Shown here: piece by piece, positions 1-10,967 of the stretch
Position numbering within the stretch: position 1 is the stretch's first letter
How the letters are laid out: every line of letters starts with the position of its first letter
Source: Acidimicrobiia bacterium UBA5794
GTDB lineage: Bacteria; Actinomycetota; Acidimicrobiia; Spongiisociales; UBA5794
Direction of reading: 5' to 3'
NCBI GenBank assembly: GCA_002418265.1
Contig: DIDS01000012.1
Location: 66,285-130,284 of the forward strand
DNA length: 64,000 nt
Position numbers and translations under genes: made by a program
The notes under the pieces: model-generated
Told to the model about the DNA's origin: nothing
The model's database searches: none
The model's input: only the letters and a program-made list of their open reading frames with translations

Positions 1-143
1 GTAGCCAGACGACTTCCCCGAGCTCTTCGAGGAGCTGCGGCTGGAGTTGTTTGCCATCTCAAGGATCCTCTCGTGCAGTGGTAGATCGGCCGCTGGAACC
101 CGACCAGTCCTCATTCAATCAGCGAGGAACCCGTAACGCGACA

Positions 144-174
144 AAGGCCGCCTCGCAAAACGCGAGACGGCCTT
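144..174 (-). terminator. rRNA operon terminator
   Basis: An inverted repeat with a 13-bp stem (one G-T pair) closes a short A-rich loop just downstream of the 5S gene. On the minus strand the stem ends in a short T run. It fits an intrinsic terminator for the rRNA operon. Nothing else can be supported in bases 1-143. Confidence 0.75.
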
Positions 175-187
175 CATCTTAGGAATG

Positions 188-303
<116 letters not shown>

Positions 304-487
304 ACTATGTGAATGCTCCTTGAGCACTCCATAGCGAGCACAAAATCGCGATATTCAAATTCAAGCCCTCGACCTATTAGTACCGGTCAGCTTCACGCAT
401 TGCTGCGCTTCCACTTCCGGCCTATCAACCTGGTCGTCTACCAGGGGTCTTACCTGATTTCTCAGTGGGAGATCTCATCTTGGAGCC

Positions 488-522
<35 letters not shown>

Positions 523-637
523 TCCGTACGTAGCAAACCAGCCGTGCCCTTGGCAGGACAACTGGCACACCAGAGGTACGTTCATCCCGGTCCTCTCGTA
601 CTAGGGACAACTCTCCTCAAATCTCCTGCGCCCACAA

Positions 638-669
<32 letters not shown>

Positions 670-688
670 AAACCCAGCTCGCGTGCCT

Positions 689-725
<37 letters not shown>

Positions 726-1302
726 TCAGCCCCAGGATGAGACGAGCCGACATCGAGGTGCCAAACACCGCCGTCGATATGGACTCTTGGGCGGTATGAG
801 CCTGTTATCCCCGGGGTACCTTTTAGCCGTTGGCCTCGGCGCACCCACATGCCGCCGAGGGATCACTAAACCCTACTTTCGTACCTGCTCGACTTGTTTG
901 TCTCGCAGTCAAGCTCCCTTGTGCTTTTGCACTCAACGCCAGATTGCCGACCTGGCTGAGGGAACCTTTGGGCGCCTCCGTTACATTTTAGGAGGCCACC
1001 ACCCCAGTGAAACTGCCCACCAGACACTGTTCCTGATCCAGATAATGGACCGAGGTTAGAAGAGCTTCATGAGAAGGGTGGTATTTCAACGTTGCCTCCA
1101 CACCCGCTAGCGCGGATGCTTCAAAGGCTCCCACCTATCCTACACATCGCAGGAAGAGCTTCAATGTCAAGCTGCAGTAAAGGTCCCGGGGTCTCTCCGT
1201 CCTGTTGCGGGAAGTGAGCATCTTTACTCACATTGCAATTTCGCCGAGTCTCTGGTTGAGACAGTGCCCGAGTCGTTACGCCATTCGTGCAGGTCGGAAC
1301 TT

Positions 1303-2064
1303 CATCGATTTCCCCGAGTTTCCTCGGGGGATAGACTATGCCTTCATCTCGTTCAGTTGATCGATGATGGTTTCCGGATCGAACCGTCGCTTGCCGCTCG
1401 GGTTCATCCTTCGTGCCATATCTACGATCTCAATCAGTCCTCCTGGCTGGAGATGCTCCCGTCTCGCCATCGCGTCGCACACGGCGACGAATAGGTCAAC
1501 ATCGTTCTGTTTCGCTGAAAGAACCGGCCAATCCTCAAAGTGAGGAAGGACTCGTTCTCGCAGGGTCTGCAGACTGCGCACCTCCCACTTCACGGTCAGA
1601 TCGGTTGAATCACGACGGATGGTTCCGCATCCGAAGTAGTCCATGATCAGGTGAAGCACCCGGCTCCGGTCTTCGTTCTGGCTGACCGACACTGATGGTC
1701 GGACCTCCCAACCCACTTTGAGCGAAGCTCGAGGTGAGATTGAGACGGTGAAACAGCCTTCGCCGTCGAAGAAACCGGAGACGTAAGAAGGAAAGTCGAT
1801 TGCTGAACGAGAGCCCACGTATTGTGCCGGCCATAGATTTGCCATATCTCCACAACATATGTTGCGTGTATGACATGTTCCGGCACCGAATCCTGAAGGA
1901 TTCAGTCGTTACGGGGTCATATCGGTGGCGACACCGACAGAGGACTTCCCACGGCATTACCCGTCGACTATCGCTCGGTCCTTGAGCCGAGCAGTCGGTG
2001 TGGGCTTCGCCGTTATGAGTGGGTTTGATAAGTGGAGTCACCTCCACTGACGGGCAATTCAATT
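1303..2064 (-). mobile_element. Group I intron in 23S at E. coli position 1951 (762 nt)
   Basis: The insertion splits TTGTCGGGT/AAGTTCCGACC, between E. coli U1951 and A1952. The 5' exon ends in U and the intron ends in G, as group I introns do. A P1 helix is visible: exon CGGGU pairs with intron GCCCG (2051-2055), placing a U-G wobble at the splice site. Other hairpins fit a group I core upstream of the ORF: GTGGAG/CTCCAC (P2-like), a possible P3 CCCAC/GTGGG, TCGGTG/CACCGA (P8-like), and a P9-like GAATCC/GGATTC at 1888-1903. The endonuclease ORF lies 3' of this core. Position 1951 is also occupied by a group I intron in Coxiella burnetii. The subgroup was not assigned. Confidence 0.9.
1336..1845 (-). 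CDS. LAGLIDADG homing endonuclease of the L1951 intron
   Basis: A 169-residue protein with one LAGLIDADG-type motif near residues 22-32 (SGFFDGEGCF), followed by the usual pattern of basic and aromatic strands and a conserved FGCG near residue 74. One motif per chain implies a homodimer. The family makes a staggered cut at the intronless site in 23S rDNA and so drives intron homing. The ORF lies in the 3' part of the intron and stops 33 nt before the 3' splice site. No strong Shine-Dalgarno is seen at this ATG. About 35-40% of residues match the other intron's endonuclease by eye, including the ARREHLQP/RRKEHFHP region, so the two are paralogues. Confidence 0.88.
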   Translation of the reverse strand: MANLWPAQYVGSRSAIDFPSYVSGFFDGEGCFTVSISPRASLKVGWEVRPSVSVSQNEDRSRVLHLIMDYFGCGTIRRDSTDLTVKWEVRSLQTLRERVLPHFEDWPVLSAKQNDVDLFVAVCDAMARREHLQPGGLIEIVDMARRMNPSGKRRFDPETIIDQLNEMKA

Positions 2065-2092
2065 ACCCGACAAGGAATTTCGCTACCTTAGG

Positions 2093-2863
2093 CATTCTTG
2101 TTACTCGTTCTGTTATGTCGATGCGGGGACGGCCCGCACAGAACTGGTCAGGGCATTTCTGCCTGACTCCCCATGTCGCCATGAGGATCGGACTGTATCA
2201 TCCCCTCCACTCACGGAGGGGCCTGGCGTACAGTCTCTGAGGATCCCTGCAGGATTGCTTCGATCGGCCGAGCTCGCTGTTTGCCATGACCGTTCATGGC
2301 GTAGGCAAGCCGGACGAGTGTTTCGAAGCGATCCGGATGAAAGTGCTCCTTTCGCCGCATCGATCTCACGATCTCTGCGAAACGAATGAAGTCGTCATCC
2401 TTCACGAGCAACCGGTGCTTCTCGAAGAACGGAATAATCCGTAGTTCAAGGTCCGTGATCCTGGCCACCGAGTAGGTGACAACAGAACTGTTCGGACCTT
2501 TGTGATAGAGCTTGCCACAACCGAAATGGTCGCGCATGCGCTCAAGCAATCTTCGCTCTTTCTCGTGCTGGTACACCGCAAAGACTGGCGTGAGTTGCCA
2601 GCCTCGCGTGCGTCGGGCGTATCGCCGATTTCGGTGGATGCTTACTGAAAAGCACCCCTCTCCATCAACAAACCCAACGATCCAGCTCGGATCGAGCTGC
2701 TGCGTCGTGTCTTTGGTTTCCTGCTGATTGTCCGCACCGGACGGATTTTCACTGCTCATGCTCCAGATGTATCACACACCTGTGACATGAACGAGTACCG
2801 CCGGATGCTCGGATGTTCCAGCATATAGCCAGGTTTTGTAACCGCCATTCAGTTTTCTGTTTA
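2093..2863 (-). mobile_element. Group I intron in 23S at E. coli position 1923 (771 nt)
   Basis: The insertion lies within helix 69, splitting AACTATAACCGT/CCTAAGGTAGCG, between E. coli positions 1923 and 1924. The ends are exon U and intron G. Core helices can be read directly: P1 exon AACCGU with intron GCGGUU (2840-2845), P3 CCUGGC (2828-2833) with GCCAGG (2222-2227), P7 GACUGU (2230-2235) with ACAGUC (2191-2196), and P8 CCCCUCC (2215-2221) with GGAGGGG (2202-2208). The stretch UCAGAGACUGUACG matches the group I R element. This is the site at which the chloroplast endonuclease I-CeuI acts. The endonuclease ORF is looped out between P3 and P7. Confidence 0.93.
2211..2759 (-). CDS. LAGLIDADG homing endonuclease of the L1923 intron
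   Basis: A 182-residue single-motif LAGLIDADG protein: WIVGFVDGEGCFSVSI lies at about residues 27-42, then FGCG and a C-terminal RRKEHFHP segment. The first 25 residues are polar and probably disordered. It should act as a homodimer, cutting the intronless helix-69 site, the same target region as I-CeuI. The ORF starts 104 nt into the intron. Its last codons encode part of the ribozyme: P3', the 5' strand of P7 and one strand of P8 lie inside the reading frame, and the stop codon falls in the P8 loop. Base changes here would affect both protein and RNA. Confidence 0.88.
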   Translation of the reverse strand: MSSENPSGADNQQETKDTTQQLDPSWIVGFVDGEGCFSVSIHRNRRYARRTRGWQLTPVFAVYQHEKERRLLERMRDHFGCGKLYHKGPNSSVVTYSVARITDLELRIIPFFEKHRLLVKDDDFIRFAEIVRSMRRKEHFHPDRFETLVRLAYAMNGHGKQRARPIEAILQGSSETVRQAPP

Positions 2864-3797
2864 ACGGTTATAGTTACCGCCGCCGTTTACTAGGGCTTGA
2901 TTTCACAGCTTCGCTCAAAAGAGCTAACCGATCCACTTGACCTTCTAGCACCGGGCAGGCGTCAGAGGGTATACGTCGTCTTACGACTTAGCACCCTCCT
3001 GTGTTTTTAATAAACAGTCGCTTGGGCCTGGTTTCTGCAACCCCATCAGGCTTCGGACGCGAGGTCCTACACCCTACCGGGGCGATCCTTCTCCCGAAGT
3101 TACGGATCCATTTTGCCGAATTCCTTAACCAGAGTTTTCTCGCTCGCCTTAGTATTCTCTACTTGTCCACCTGTGTCGGTTTGGGGTACGGGTACCCAAG
3201 AAACTCGCTAGAAGCTTTTCTTGACAGCATGGGTGAGGTGGCTTCGCCTAATAGCGGCTCGGCATCGTGTCTCAGCCTTCACGAGCTCCGGATTAACCTG
3301 GAGCTCAGCCTACGCACTTACCCCGGGTCAACCATCGCCCGGGTCCACTTGCCCTTCTGTGTCACTCCATTGCTCACCTAATACACGCTGGGTCGGTAGG
3401 CCCCGAAGGGCTTTCCTTAGCAAACGTAGTTCGGTCTGGACGCGTCTTGGGTAGTACAGGAATATCAACCTGTTATCCATCGATTACGCCTTTCGGCCTC
3501 ACCTTAGGTCCCGACTAACCCTGGGCGGACGAGCCTTCCCCAGGAAACCTTGGACATTCGGCGGAAGAGATTCTCACTCTTCATTCGCTACTCATGCCTA
3601 CATTCTCACTCGAGTGCCCTCCACGACTGGCTTACGCCGCCGCTTCGATGGACACTCGACGCTCCTCTACCATTCACGCCCCCTGGACCACGAAGGCCTG
3701 GGTTAAAGCGTGAATCCGCAGTTTCGGTACATGACTTGAGCCCCGTTACATCATCCGCGCGGGATCACTCGACCAGTGAGCTGTTACGCACTCTTTA

Positions 3798-3832
<35 letters not shown>

Positions 3833-4707
3833 TTGGGCAACCCTACATCGTTCCCCACTTAGTCATGATTTTGGGACCTTAACTGGCGGTCTGGGCTGTT
3901 TCCCTTTCGACCATGAAGCTTATCCCACATGGTCTGACTGCTGTACTTGGCGCCCTGGGATTCGGAGTTTGACTGGGGTCGGTAAGCTTGTTGGCCCCCT
4001 AACCCAATCAGTGCTCTACCCCCAAGGCGGAACATACAACGCTAGCCCTAAAGCTATTTCGAGGAGAACCAGCTATCGCCGAGTTTGATTGGCCTTTCAC
4101 CCCTATCCACAGATCATCCCCCCAGTTTTTAACCTAGGTGGGTTCGGGCCTCCACGAGGTCTTACCCTCGCTTCACCCTGTCCATGGATAGATCACTCGG
4201 CTTCGGGTCTATGACATGCGACTTGGCGCCCTATTAAGACTTGCTTTCGCTGCGGCTACACCTCTCGGCTTAACCTTGCCACACATCGATAACTCGTAGG
4301 CTCATTCTTCAAAAGGCAGGCAGTCAGGACCGCAATGAATGCGATCCCTCCTACTGCTTGTAAGTAATTGGTTTCAGGTACTGTTTCACTCCCCTCACCG
4401 GGGTACTTTTCACCGTTCCCTCACGGTACTGATCCGCTATCGGTCGCTAGGTAGTATTTAGCCTTACCAGGTGGTCCTGGCAGATTCACACGGGATTTCA
4501 CGTGCCCCGTGCTACTTGGGAACATCATCGAGAGCTCACACAGATTTCACCTACGGGGCTGTTACCTCCTGTGGCTCGACTTTCCAGTCGAATTCGGCTA
4601 TCTGGTGAGTTTGTAACTCTCTGAAGGGTTCGACGACCCCTCTGACGAGTCCCACAACCCCAGCACGGCAACGGCGTCGACCTATCACACCGCACTGGTT
4701 TGGGCTC

Positions 4708-4739
<32 letters not shown>

Positions 4740-4971
4740 ACTGTTGTTTTCCATTCCTCGAGGTACTGAGATGTTTCAATTCCCTCGGTTTCCTTTGCCG
4801 GCCCTATGTGTTCAGACCGGAATGACTGGGCATTACCCCAGCCTGGTTTCCCAATTCGGACATCCCCGGATCAACGCTTATTCGTCAACTCCCCGAGGCT
4901 TTTCGCAGACCATCACGTCCTTCATCGGCTCCTAGCGCCAAGGCATCCACCAACTACCCGTAGTAGCTTGA

Positions 4972-5234
4972 ATTACAATTGAATACTTTGACTTTGTGCT
5001 CGCTATGCAGTTCTCAAAGAGCGTGCGTTTCGGCTTTCGCCGACACGGTGGAGTTCCTTGCGGAACTCCCGCCGAGGTATTGAGTTTCATCGGAAACTCA
5101 AACCCGATGCGAAGCATCGGGCTCCCTCACAGCTGAACAGTGTGTCCCTCGCTGAACCCAGAGGGCTCAAAGAGAATGAGATTGACATTTCACTAGAAGC
5201 TGACACAGGGTGAGCCCTGCGTGTTGTTGCTCCT
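4972..5234 (-). other. 16S-23S internal transcribed spacer, no tRNA
   Basis: About 263 nt separate the two rRNAs. No tRNA is present. On the minus strand a boxA-like CGCTCTTTGAGAACTGCATAG is seen near 5004-5024, consistent with rRNA antitermination. Two GC-rich hairpins (around 5042-5082 and 5085-5125) probably take part in processing. Confidence 0.75.
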
Positions 5235-6768
<1,534 letters not shown>

Positions 6769-7185
6769 TTCTCGATGAGAACAGATCCTGTGTCTGTGCA
6801 AGCACAGACCAGGAGATTTTCATCCCTCAAAAGGATGGGGTCAAAGTCAAAACCGAAGTTCCAACAATGACCCTCGGTCACACGAGGACGGGTCCTCTAT
6901 GTGTGTGACCGTTGGCTTTGTACATCCATCGTTCCGACCGCATCGTGGGCAGAGCCCACGTGGCGAGCAGAGCTCACCGTGGCCGGTCTGATGGACCACA
7001 TAACGCTCACCGTTCGAACACCCCGAGGGGCGTCGCGCGACAAGCGCCTGTCAATCTCAATCGTCTGTCTTGCGACAGTCGATTGACACACTGTTCAGTT
7101 GTCAAGGAGCCCGGTTACCTCGCGCACAGCATCACGCTGTCCGCGAAGGGCCTCAGAGTATATCACCCACAGCGCGGATGACATC
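6769..7185 (-). promoter_or_regulatory. rRNA promoter and leader
   Basis: A perfect TATACT -10 hexamer lies at 7157-7162 on the minus strand; no convincing -35 precedes it. It drives a leader of about 380 nt. Within the leader, CTCCTTGACAACTGAACAG (minus strand, around 7090-7108) resembles the boxA-type element that precedes many Gram-positive 16S genes. Several hairpins nearer the 16S start probably form the processing stalk. Bases 7186-7392 contain no gene I can support. Confidence 0.6.
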
Positions 7186-7392
7186 GGCCGGATTCGACCG
7201 AAACAGAATGGTACCTGACTCGGCGCGTTAGTTCAACCGCGATCCTCCCCCATCCGACATTTCCTCAGGGACCGTTGGCACACCTTCCTTGCGGCGGTAT
7301 GAGCCCGTGGTGCACCACCTCGGCACCCGCACCCTGTACCTCTGTACAACCAGTCTCGTGATGGTTCGATTCCACCCAGCCCCCGGCCTTCC

Positions 7393-9384
7393 ATGGCACG
7401 CACCACGCCCCGCACAGCAGCTATGGTGCTCGTCGTGGGAACAACCATTCAAAGCCACGCGCGCCTGCTCCTATCACTCGTCGCTGCACTGGCAGCCTCC
7501 ATCCTCCTCGTCGCGTGCGGAGACACAGGCGGACCAGCACCCGGCCAGAACCAGGTCTTCGGATACGACGATGCCTACAACGAAGACATCATTGAGATCG
7601 CACCCGGTGACGAGGTCGAATGGTTGATGGTCGGAGACAACCCACACAACGTGTTTGCCTCTGATGGGTCGTGGCAGTCTGATCTCGTCATGGAACGAGG
7701 AGCACGTTTCACGCGAAGATTCGACGAGCCGGGCGTGTACTCGTACTTCTGCACATTCCACGGTGATGCCGAGGGTGGAGGCATGGCTGGCTACGTCGTG
7801 GTGGGCGATGTTCCAGACTATGAACTTCCGACGGCTGAAGTGTCCGAAGCTGTTGCCGAATGGAGTGGCGCCACCATAGGCGTCCCCTCCGACTACCCCA
7901 CGATCCAGAAGGCTGTCGACGCGGCGGATGTCGGCGATTTGATCTCGATCGAGCCGGGGATCTACAACGAAAGCGTCGTTGTCCGGACGCCCTCACTGAT
8001 CATTCGTGGAGCCGATAGAAACTCGACCATCGTCGATGGAGGGTTCGAGCTCTCCAACGGATTCCACGTCGTTGCCGACGGCGTCGCCATCGAAAACATC
8101 ACGGCACGCAACTATCAGGTCAACGGGTTCTACTGGACGGGGGTGACGGGATATCGCGGCTCGTATCTCACTGCGCACAACAACGGCGACTACGGCATCT
8201 ACGGATTTGATTCGATTGACGGCCAGTTTGACCACATCTTTGCTTCGGGCAATCGAGACAGCGGCATCTACATCGGGCAGTGCTACCCATGCAATGCCGT
8301 CGTCACCGACTCGATCTCCGTAGAGAACGGCTTGGCGTTCTCTGGCACCAACGCCGGTGGAGATCTCTACCTGATCAACTCCGTGTGGCAGAACAACATG
8401 GGAGGCATGGCCCCGAACTCGCTCGACTCAGAGTTGTACCCGCCCCATCGTGAGGTGTACATCGGTGGCAACCTTGTGATCAACAACAACAACGCTGATG
8501 CCCCGACCAAGGGATTCGCCCGTCTTGCGTGGGGTGAGGGAATCATTCTCGCCGGTGGCGAGGGGGACGTCGTCGAGAAGAACCTCGTCGTCAACCACGA
8601 CCGCATCGGCATTGTCACCAACGTCCTTCCCGACAAGAATATCTGGTGGGCGTCAGACAACACGGTTCGTGACAACACGATCGCCGGAACTGGTGTCGCC
8701 GATCTGGGACTGGTCGGCCCACTTAGCAAGGGGAACTGTTTCGAAGGCAACCTCATGGCTGGATGGACGGTCCCGCCGTTCGTTCCGCTCTACCACACAT
8801 GTGGTGGGATCAACATGCCATTCCAGTTCGACCTCGGCACACTGTTCTTCCTCATGGGCGCACAAGCAGACGCCAACGCCCATGTCCCGCCCGGTTCGGA
8901 CTACCGAACCTGGCCTCCACCTGGTGACCAGATCAACATGCCGGATGCACAGACGGCGACGGCCATGCCCGCCTACCAAGTCTTCGAGAAACCCAATCTC
9001 GATGAGATCAAGACCCCCGAGCTTCCCGCGGGTGTCGAAATACGCAGTAAGGAGCTCGTTGTGTCAGGAGTCCCCGTAACCGAACCAACCGTTTGGACGT
9101 TCGTCCTCACCCTCTGGGGATACTTCCTCCCTCTCGCACTTGTCGGTGCGTGGATTGGCCTCGCCATCTGGGACATGGTGCGCCGCGAGGATGAGATGTC
9201 GAAAGGGTCGATCATCGGCTGGTTTGCCGCGATTCTGCTACTCCCCATCCTTGGTGTGATCCTGTATTACATCTTCGGCAAGTCGGCCATTCCCGCTTGG
9301 CTTCGCGGACTTGTGGTGGGCGGTGGCGCGGCGGCCTATCTCATCGTCCTTGTGGCGATGCTCTTGGTGAGCGGAGCGGTATAG
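7393..9384 (+). CDS. Lipoprotein with cupredoxin and beta-helix domains and a membrane-anchored C-terminus
   Basis: A 663-residue protein. A lipoprotein signal ends at Cys42 (ILLVAC). Residues about 53-137 form a plastocyanin-like domain with candidate type 1 copper ligands His85, Cys120, His123 and Met131 (YFCTFH...GGGMAGY). Residues about 165-450 look like a right-handed parallel beta-helix of the NosD/pectate-lyase type, rich in N-N and G-I-Y repeats. The C-terminus has three hydrophobic segments (about 572-660) with the WDMVRREDE pattern seen in PLDc_N proteins. The function is unknown; electron transfer or carbohydrate binding outside the cell is possible. The start is uncertain, since an ATG at 7423 would also leave the signal intact. 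Confidence 0.75.
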   Translation: MARTTPRTAAMVLVVGTTIQSHARLLLSLVAALAASILLVACGDTGGPAPGQNQVFGYDDAYNEDIIEIAPGDEVEWLMVGDNPHNVFASDGSWQSDLVMERGARFTRRFDEPGVYSYFCTFHGDAEGGGMAGYVVVGDVPDYELPTAEVSEAVAEWSGATIGVPSDYPTIQKAVDAADVGDLISIEPGIYNESVVVRTPSLIIRGADRNSTIVDGGFELSNGFHVVADGVAIENITARNYQVNGFYWTGVTGYRGSYLTAHNNGDYGIYGFDSIDGQFDHIFASGNRDSGIYIGQCYPCNAVVTDSISVENGLAFSGTNAGGDLYLINSVWQNNMGGMAPNSLDSELYPPHREVYIGGNLVINNNNADAPTKGFARLAWGEGIILAGGEGDVVEKNLVVNHDRIGIVTNVLPDKNIWWASDNTVRDNTIAGTGVADLGLVGPLSKGNCFEGNLMAGWTVPPFVPLYHTCGGINMPFQFDLGTLFFLMGAQADANAHVPPGSDYRTWPPPGDQINMPDAQTATAMPAYQVFEKPNLDEIKTPELPAGVEIRSKELVVSGVPVTEPTVWTFVLTLWGYFLPLALVGAWIGLAIWDMVRREDEMSKGSIIGWFAAILLLPILGVILYYIFGKSAIPAWLRGLVVGGGAAAYLIVLVAMLLVSGAV

Positions 9385-9406
9385 GGCGGACGTCAGGAGG
9401 TCGGAG

Positions 9407-9757
9407 ATGTCAGGAACAGCCCGGGTACTTGTTGCCCTGATGATCGGGGTGGGGATTGCTGGTGTCGGGGCCGGTTTCGCAATGCTTTCACCTGACACCG
9501 AACCGGTCGCGTGCACAATGGATGCGCTACTCGACGCTCCCGAGGGATGGAGCTGGCAGCGGGATGGCGCAAACGACTGTGCGTGGACGCTTTATGACTC
9601 CGAGGGGAACGAGGCACCCGACGACGTCTACGCGGCCATTGGCGAGGAACCTCCACCTCCGCCACCAACCGATCTCGCTCCATGGCTCGTTCTCGGCGCC
9701 GGGATCGTGACCATCATCGTCGCGGTTGGTGCGGCCGTCTCCATGCGCCGTTCTTGA
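9407..9757 (+). CDS. Small membrane protein, unknown function
   Basis: A 116-residue protein with an N-terminal hydrophobic segment (about residues 6-28), a short extracytoplasmic region with two cysteines and a run of six prolines, and a second membrane segment near residues 91-112. AGGAGG lies at a good distance before the ATG. It begins 22 nt after the cupredoxin gene and is probably co-transcribed with it, so it may assist that protein. I do not recognise the family. Confidence 0.7.
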   Translation: MSGTARVLVALMIGVGIAGVGAGFAMLSPDTEPVACTMDALLDAPEGWSWQRDGANDCAWTLYDSEGNEAPDDVYAAIGEEPPPPPPTDLAPWLVLGAGIVTIIVAVGAAVSMRRS

Positions 9758-9816
9758 ACTGGCCAGAAAAGGTCAGCGATACGAACAGACTTCGATCATC
9801 GGGGCAAGCAGCGACC

Positions 9817-9999
9817 TCAGGAATTCACGCGCTTCTGCAGGCGAGCAAACAGCCAGATGATCGCAGCGATCAGCAGTATGCCCCCAATGGAGAGCGCGGC
9901 GGCGATGTGGATGACAAGGCTGAGGCCCCACACGATGGGTGGGATGAGGATGATGATGGCGACCACGATCATCCAGGTCGGCCACTGCTTCTGAGCCAC
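9817..9999 (-). CDS. Small two-helix membrane protein
   Basis: A 60-residue protein consisting of two hydrophobic segments (residues about 9-28 and 32-51) with a basic end. The start is GTG, preceded by AAAGGAA at a suitable distance. It sits between convergent genes on its own. Similar tiny actinobacterial proteins are annotated only as hypothetical; no role can be inferred. Confidence 0.55.
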   Translation of the reverse strand: MAQKQWPTWMIVVAIIILIPPIVWGLSLVIHIAAALSIGGILLIAAIIWLFARLQKRVNS

Positions 10000-10064
10000 G
10001 GTGCTGTTCCTTTCGATGCTTCGGCGTGCAGCGTACCGTACCGGAGGAACACAGCTGTGATTGG

Positions 10065-10889
10065 TCAGCTCGCTCTACCACGAGCGGATGCAGCCGGTGC
10101 TTCCGGTTTCTCGGATCCGTCGCTCTCGAGGCTGGCTTTGAGTGCCGCCATGAGGTCTATGACTTGTGCCTTTGGTTCCTCGGCCGGTGCCAACGTGAAT
10201 TCGTGACCCGCGATCTTCTGCTCGATAGCACTCTGAAGCTGTTCAGCGACGCTGTCGGTGTACGACTCAGGCGTAAACACATCCGTTGCGATCTGGTCCA
10301 CGATCTGCTCAGCGAGTGCCAGTTCGGTGGCATCGATTTCAACATCAGGGTCCGCCAACGCATCGAACGCTCGGAGTTCGGTGTCGTACTTGAGCTGCTG
10401 CATCACGAGCCCTCCCCCATACGGGCGCAGGAGCACGAGATAGTCCTTGCCTCGAGCCGCGTATTTGGCGAGAGCAGCCCGCTCCGTCTTCTTCATGACC
10501 TCCGACAGCAAGACATAGGGCTTGTCTCCGCCCTTCCCCGGTCCGAGGTAGTAGGCCCTTTCGAAGTAGATCGGGTCCACGGCCGAAATCGGAACAAATT
10601 CTTTGATGTCGATCGAATGCGTCGCCGCCAGCTCCATTGCCTTGATCTCCTCAGGCTCGAAGAGCACGTATTGGTCCTTGGCAAACTCGTAACCCTTGAC
10701 AAGTTCCTCACGCGGGACAACTTCATCGTGCGTCGGGCAATACAGCTTCTGACGCACCCGCGTCTTGCACGAGGCGTGAATCGAGTTGAACTGCACCTTC
10801 GCCGCCGATTCCGTCGACGAAAAGAGTTGTACGGGGATCGCCACCAGCCCAAAGCTGATCGTCCCAGATGCGATCGGTCGTCCGGCCAT
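10065..10889 (-). CDS. ku: Ku DNA end-binding protein
   Basis: A 274-residue bacterial Ku, typical in length. The start ATG is chosen at MAGRPIASGTISFGLV, the conserved Ku N-terminus; the open frame continues 80 codons further upstream but those codons do not resemble Ku. The core beta-barrel and the bridge region (YYLGPGKGG, YLVLLRPY) are present, and the C-terminus is a short basic/Ala tail. Ku homodimers encircle double-strand DNA ends and recruit LigD for non-homologous end joining. It is divergent from ligD, the usual partner. A TAGGGT -10 ends 8 nt before the ATG, so the transcript may be leaderless. Confidence 0.95.
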   Translation of the reverse strand: MAGRPIASGTISFGLVAIPVQLFSSTESAAKVQFNSIHASCKTRVRQKLYCPTHDEVVPREELVKGYEFAKDQYVLFEPEEIKAMELAATHSIDIKEFVPISAVDPIYFERAYYLGPGKGGDKPYVLLSEVMKKTERAALAKYAARGKDYLVLLRPYGGGLVMQQLKYDTELRAFDALADPDVEIDATELALAEQIVDQIATDVFTPESYTDSVAEQLQSAIEQKIAGHEFTLAPAEEPKAQVIDLMAALKASLESDGSEKPEAPAASARGRAS

Positions 10890-10967
10890 AGAGAAGTACC
10901 CTAAACACCCAACACGCCGTTTGGGTACGTTTTTTTGCGGGACGGCGCAAAGGCGTACCATCTGGCG
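10890..10967. promoter_or_regulatory. Divergent ku/ligD promoter region
   Basis: The 78-bp gap holds two outward -10 hexamers: TAGGGT on the minus strand (10898-10903) and TACCAT on the plus strand (10956-10961). Each ends 6-8 nt before its ATG, so both mRNAs would be leaderless. Neither gene has a Shine-Dalgarno. The -35 regions are poor matches. Confidence 0.4.

Noticed and set aside
1610..2062. A 150-codon minus-strand frame within the 1951 intron
   Set aside because: It overlaps the endonuclease in another frame, covers the ribozyme core and is rich in Arg/Ser, as expected of a shadow frame.
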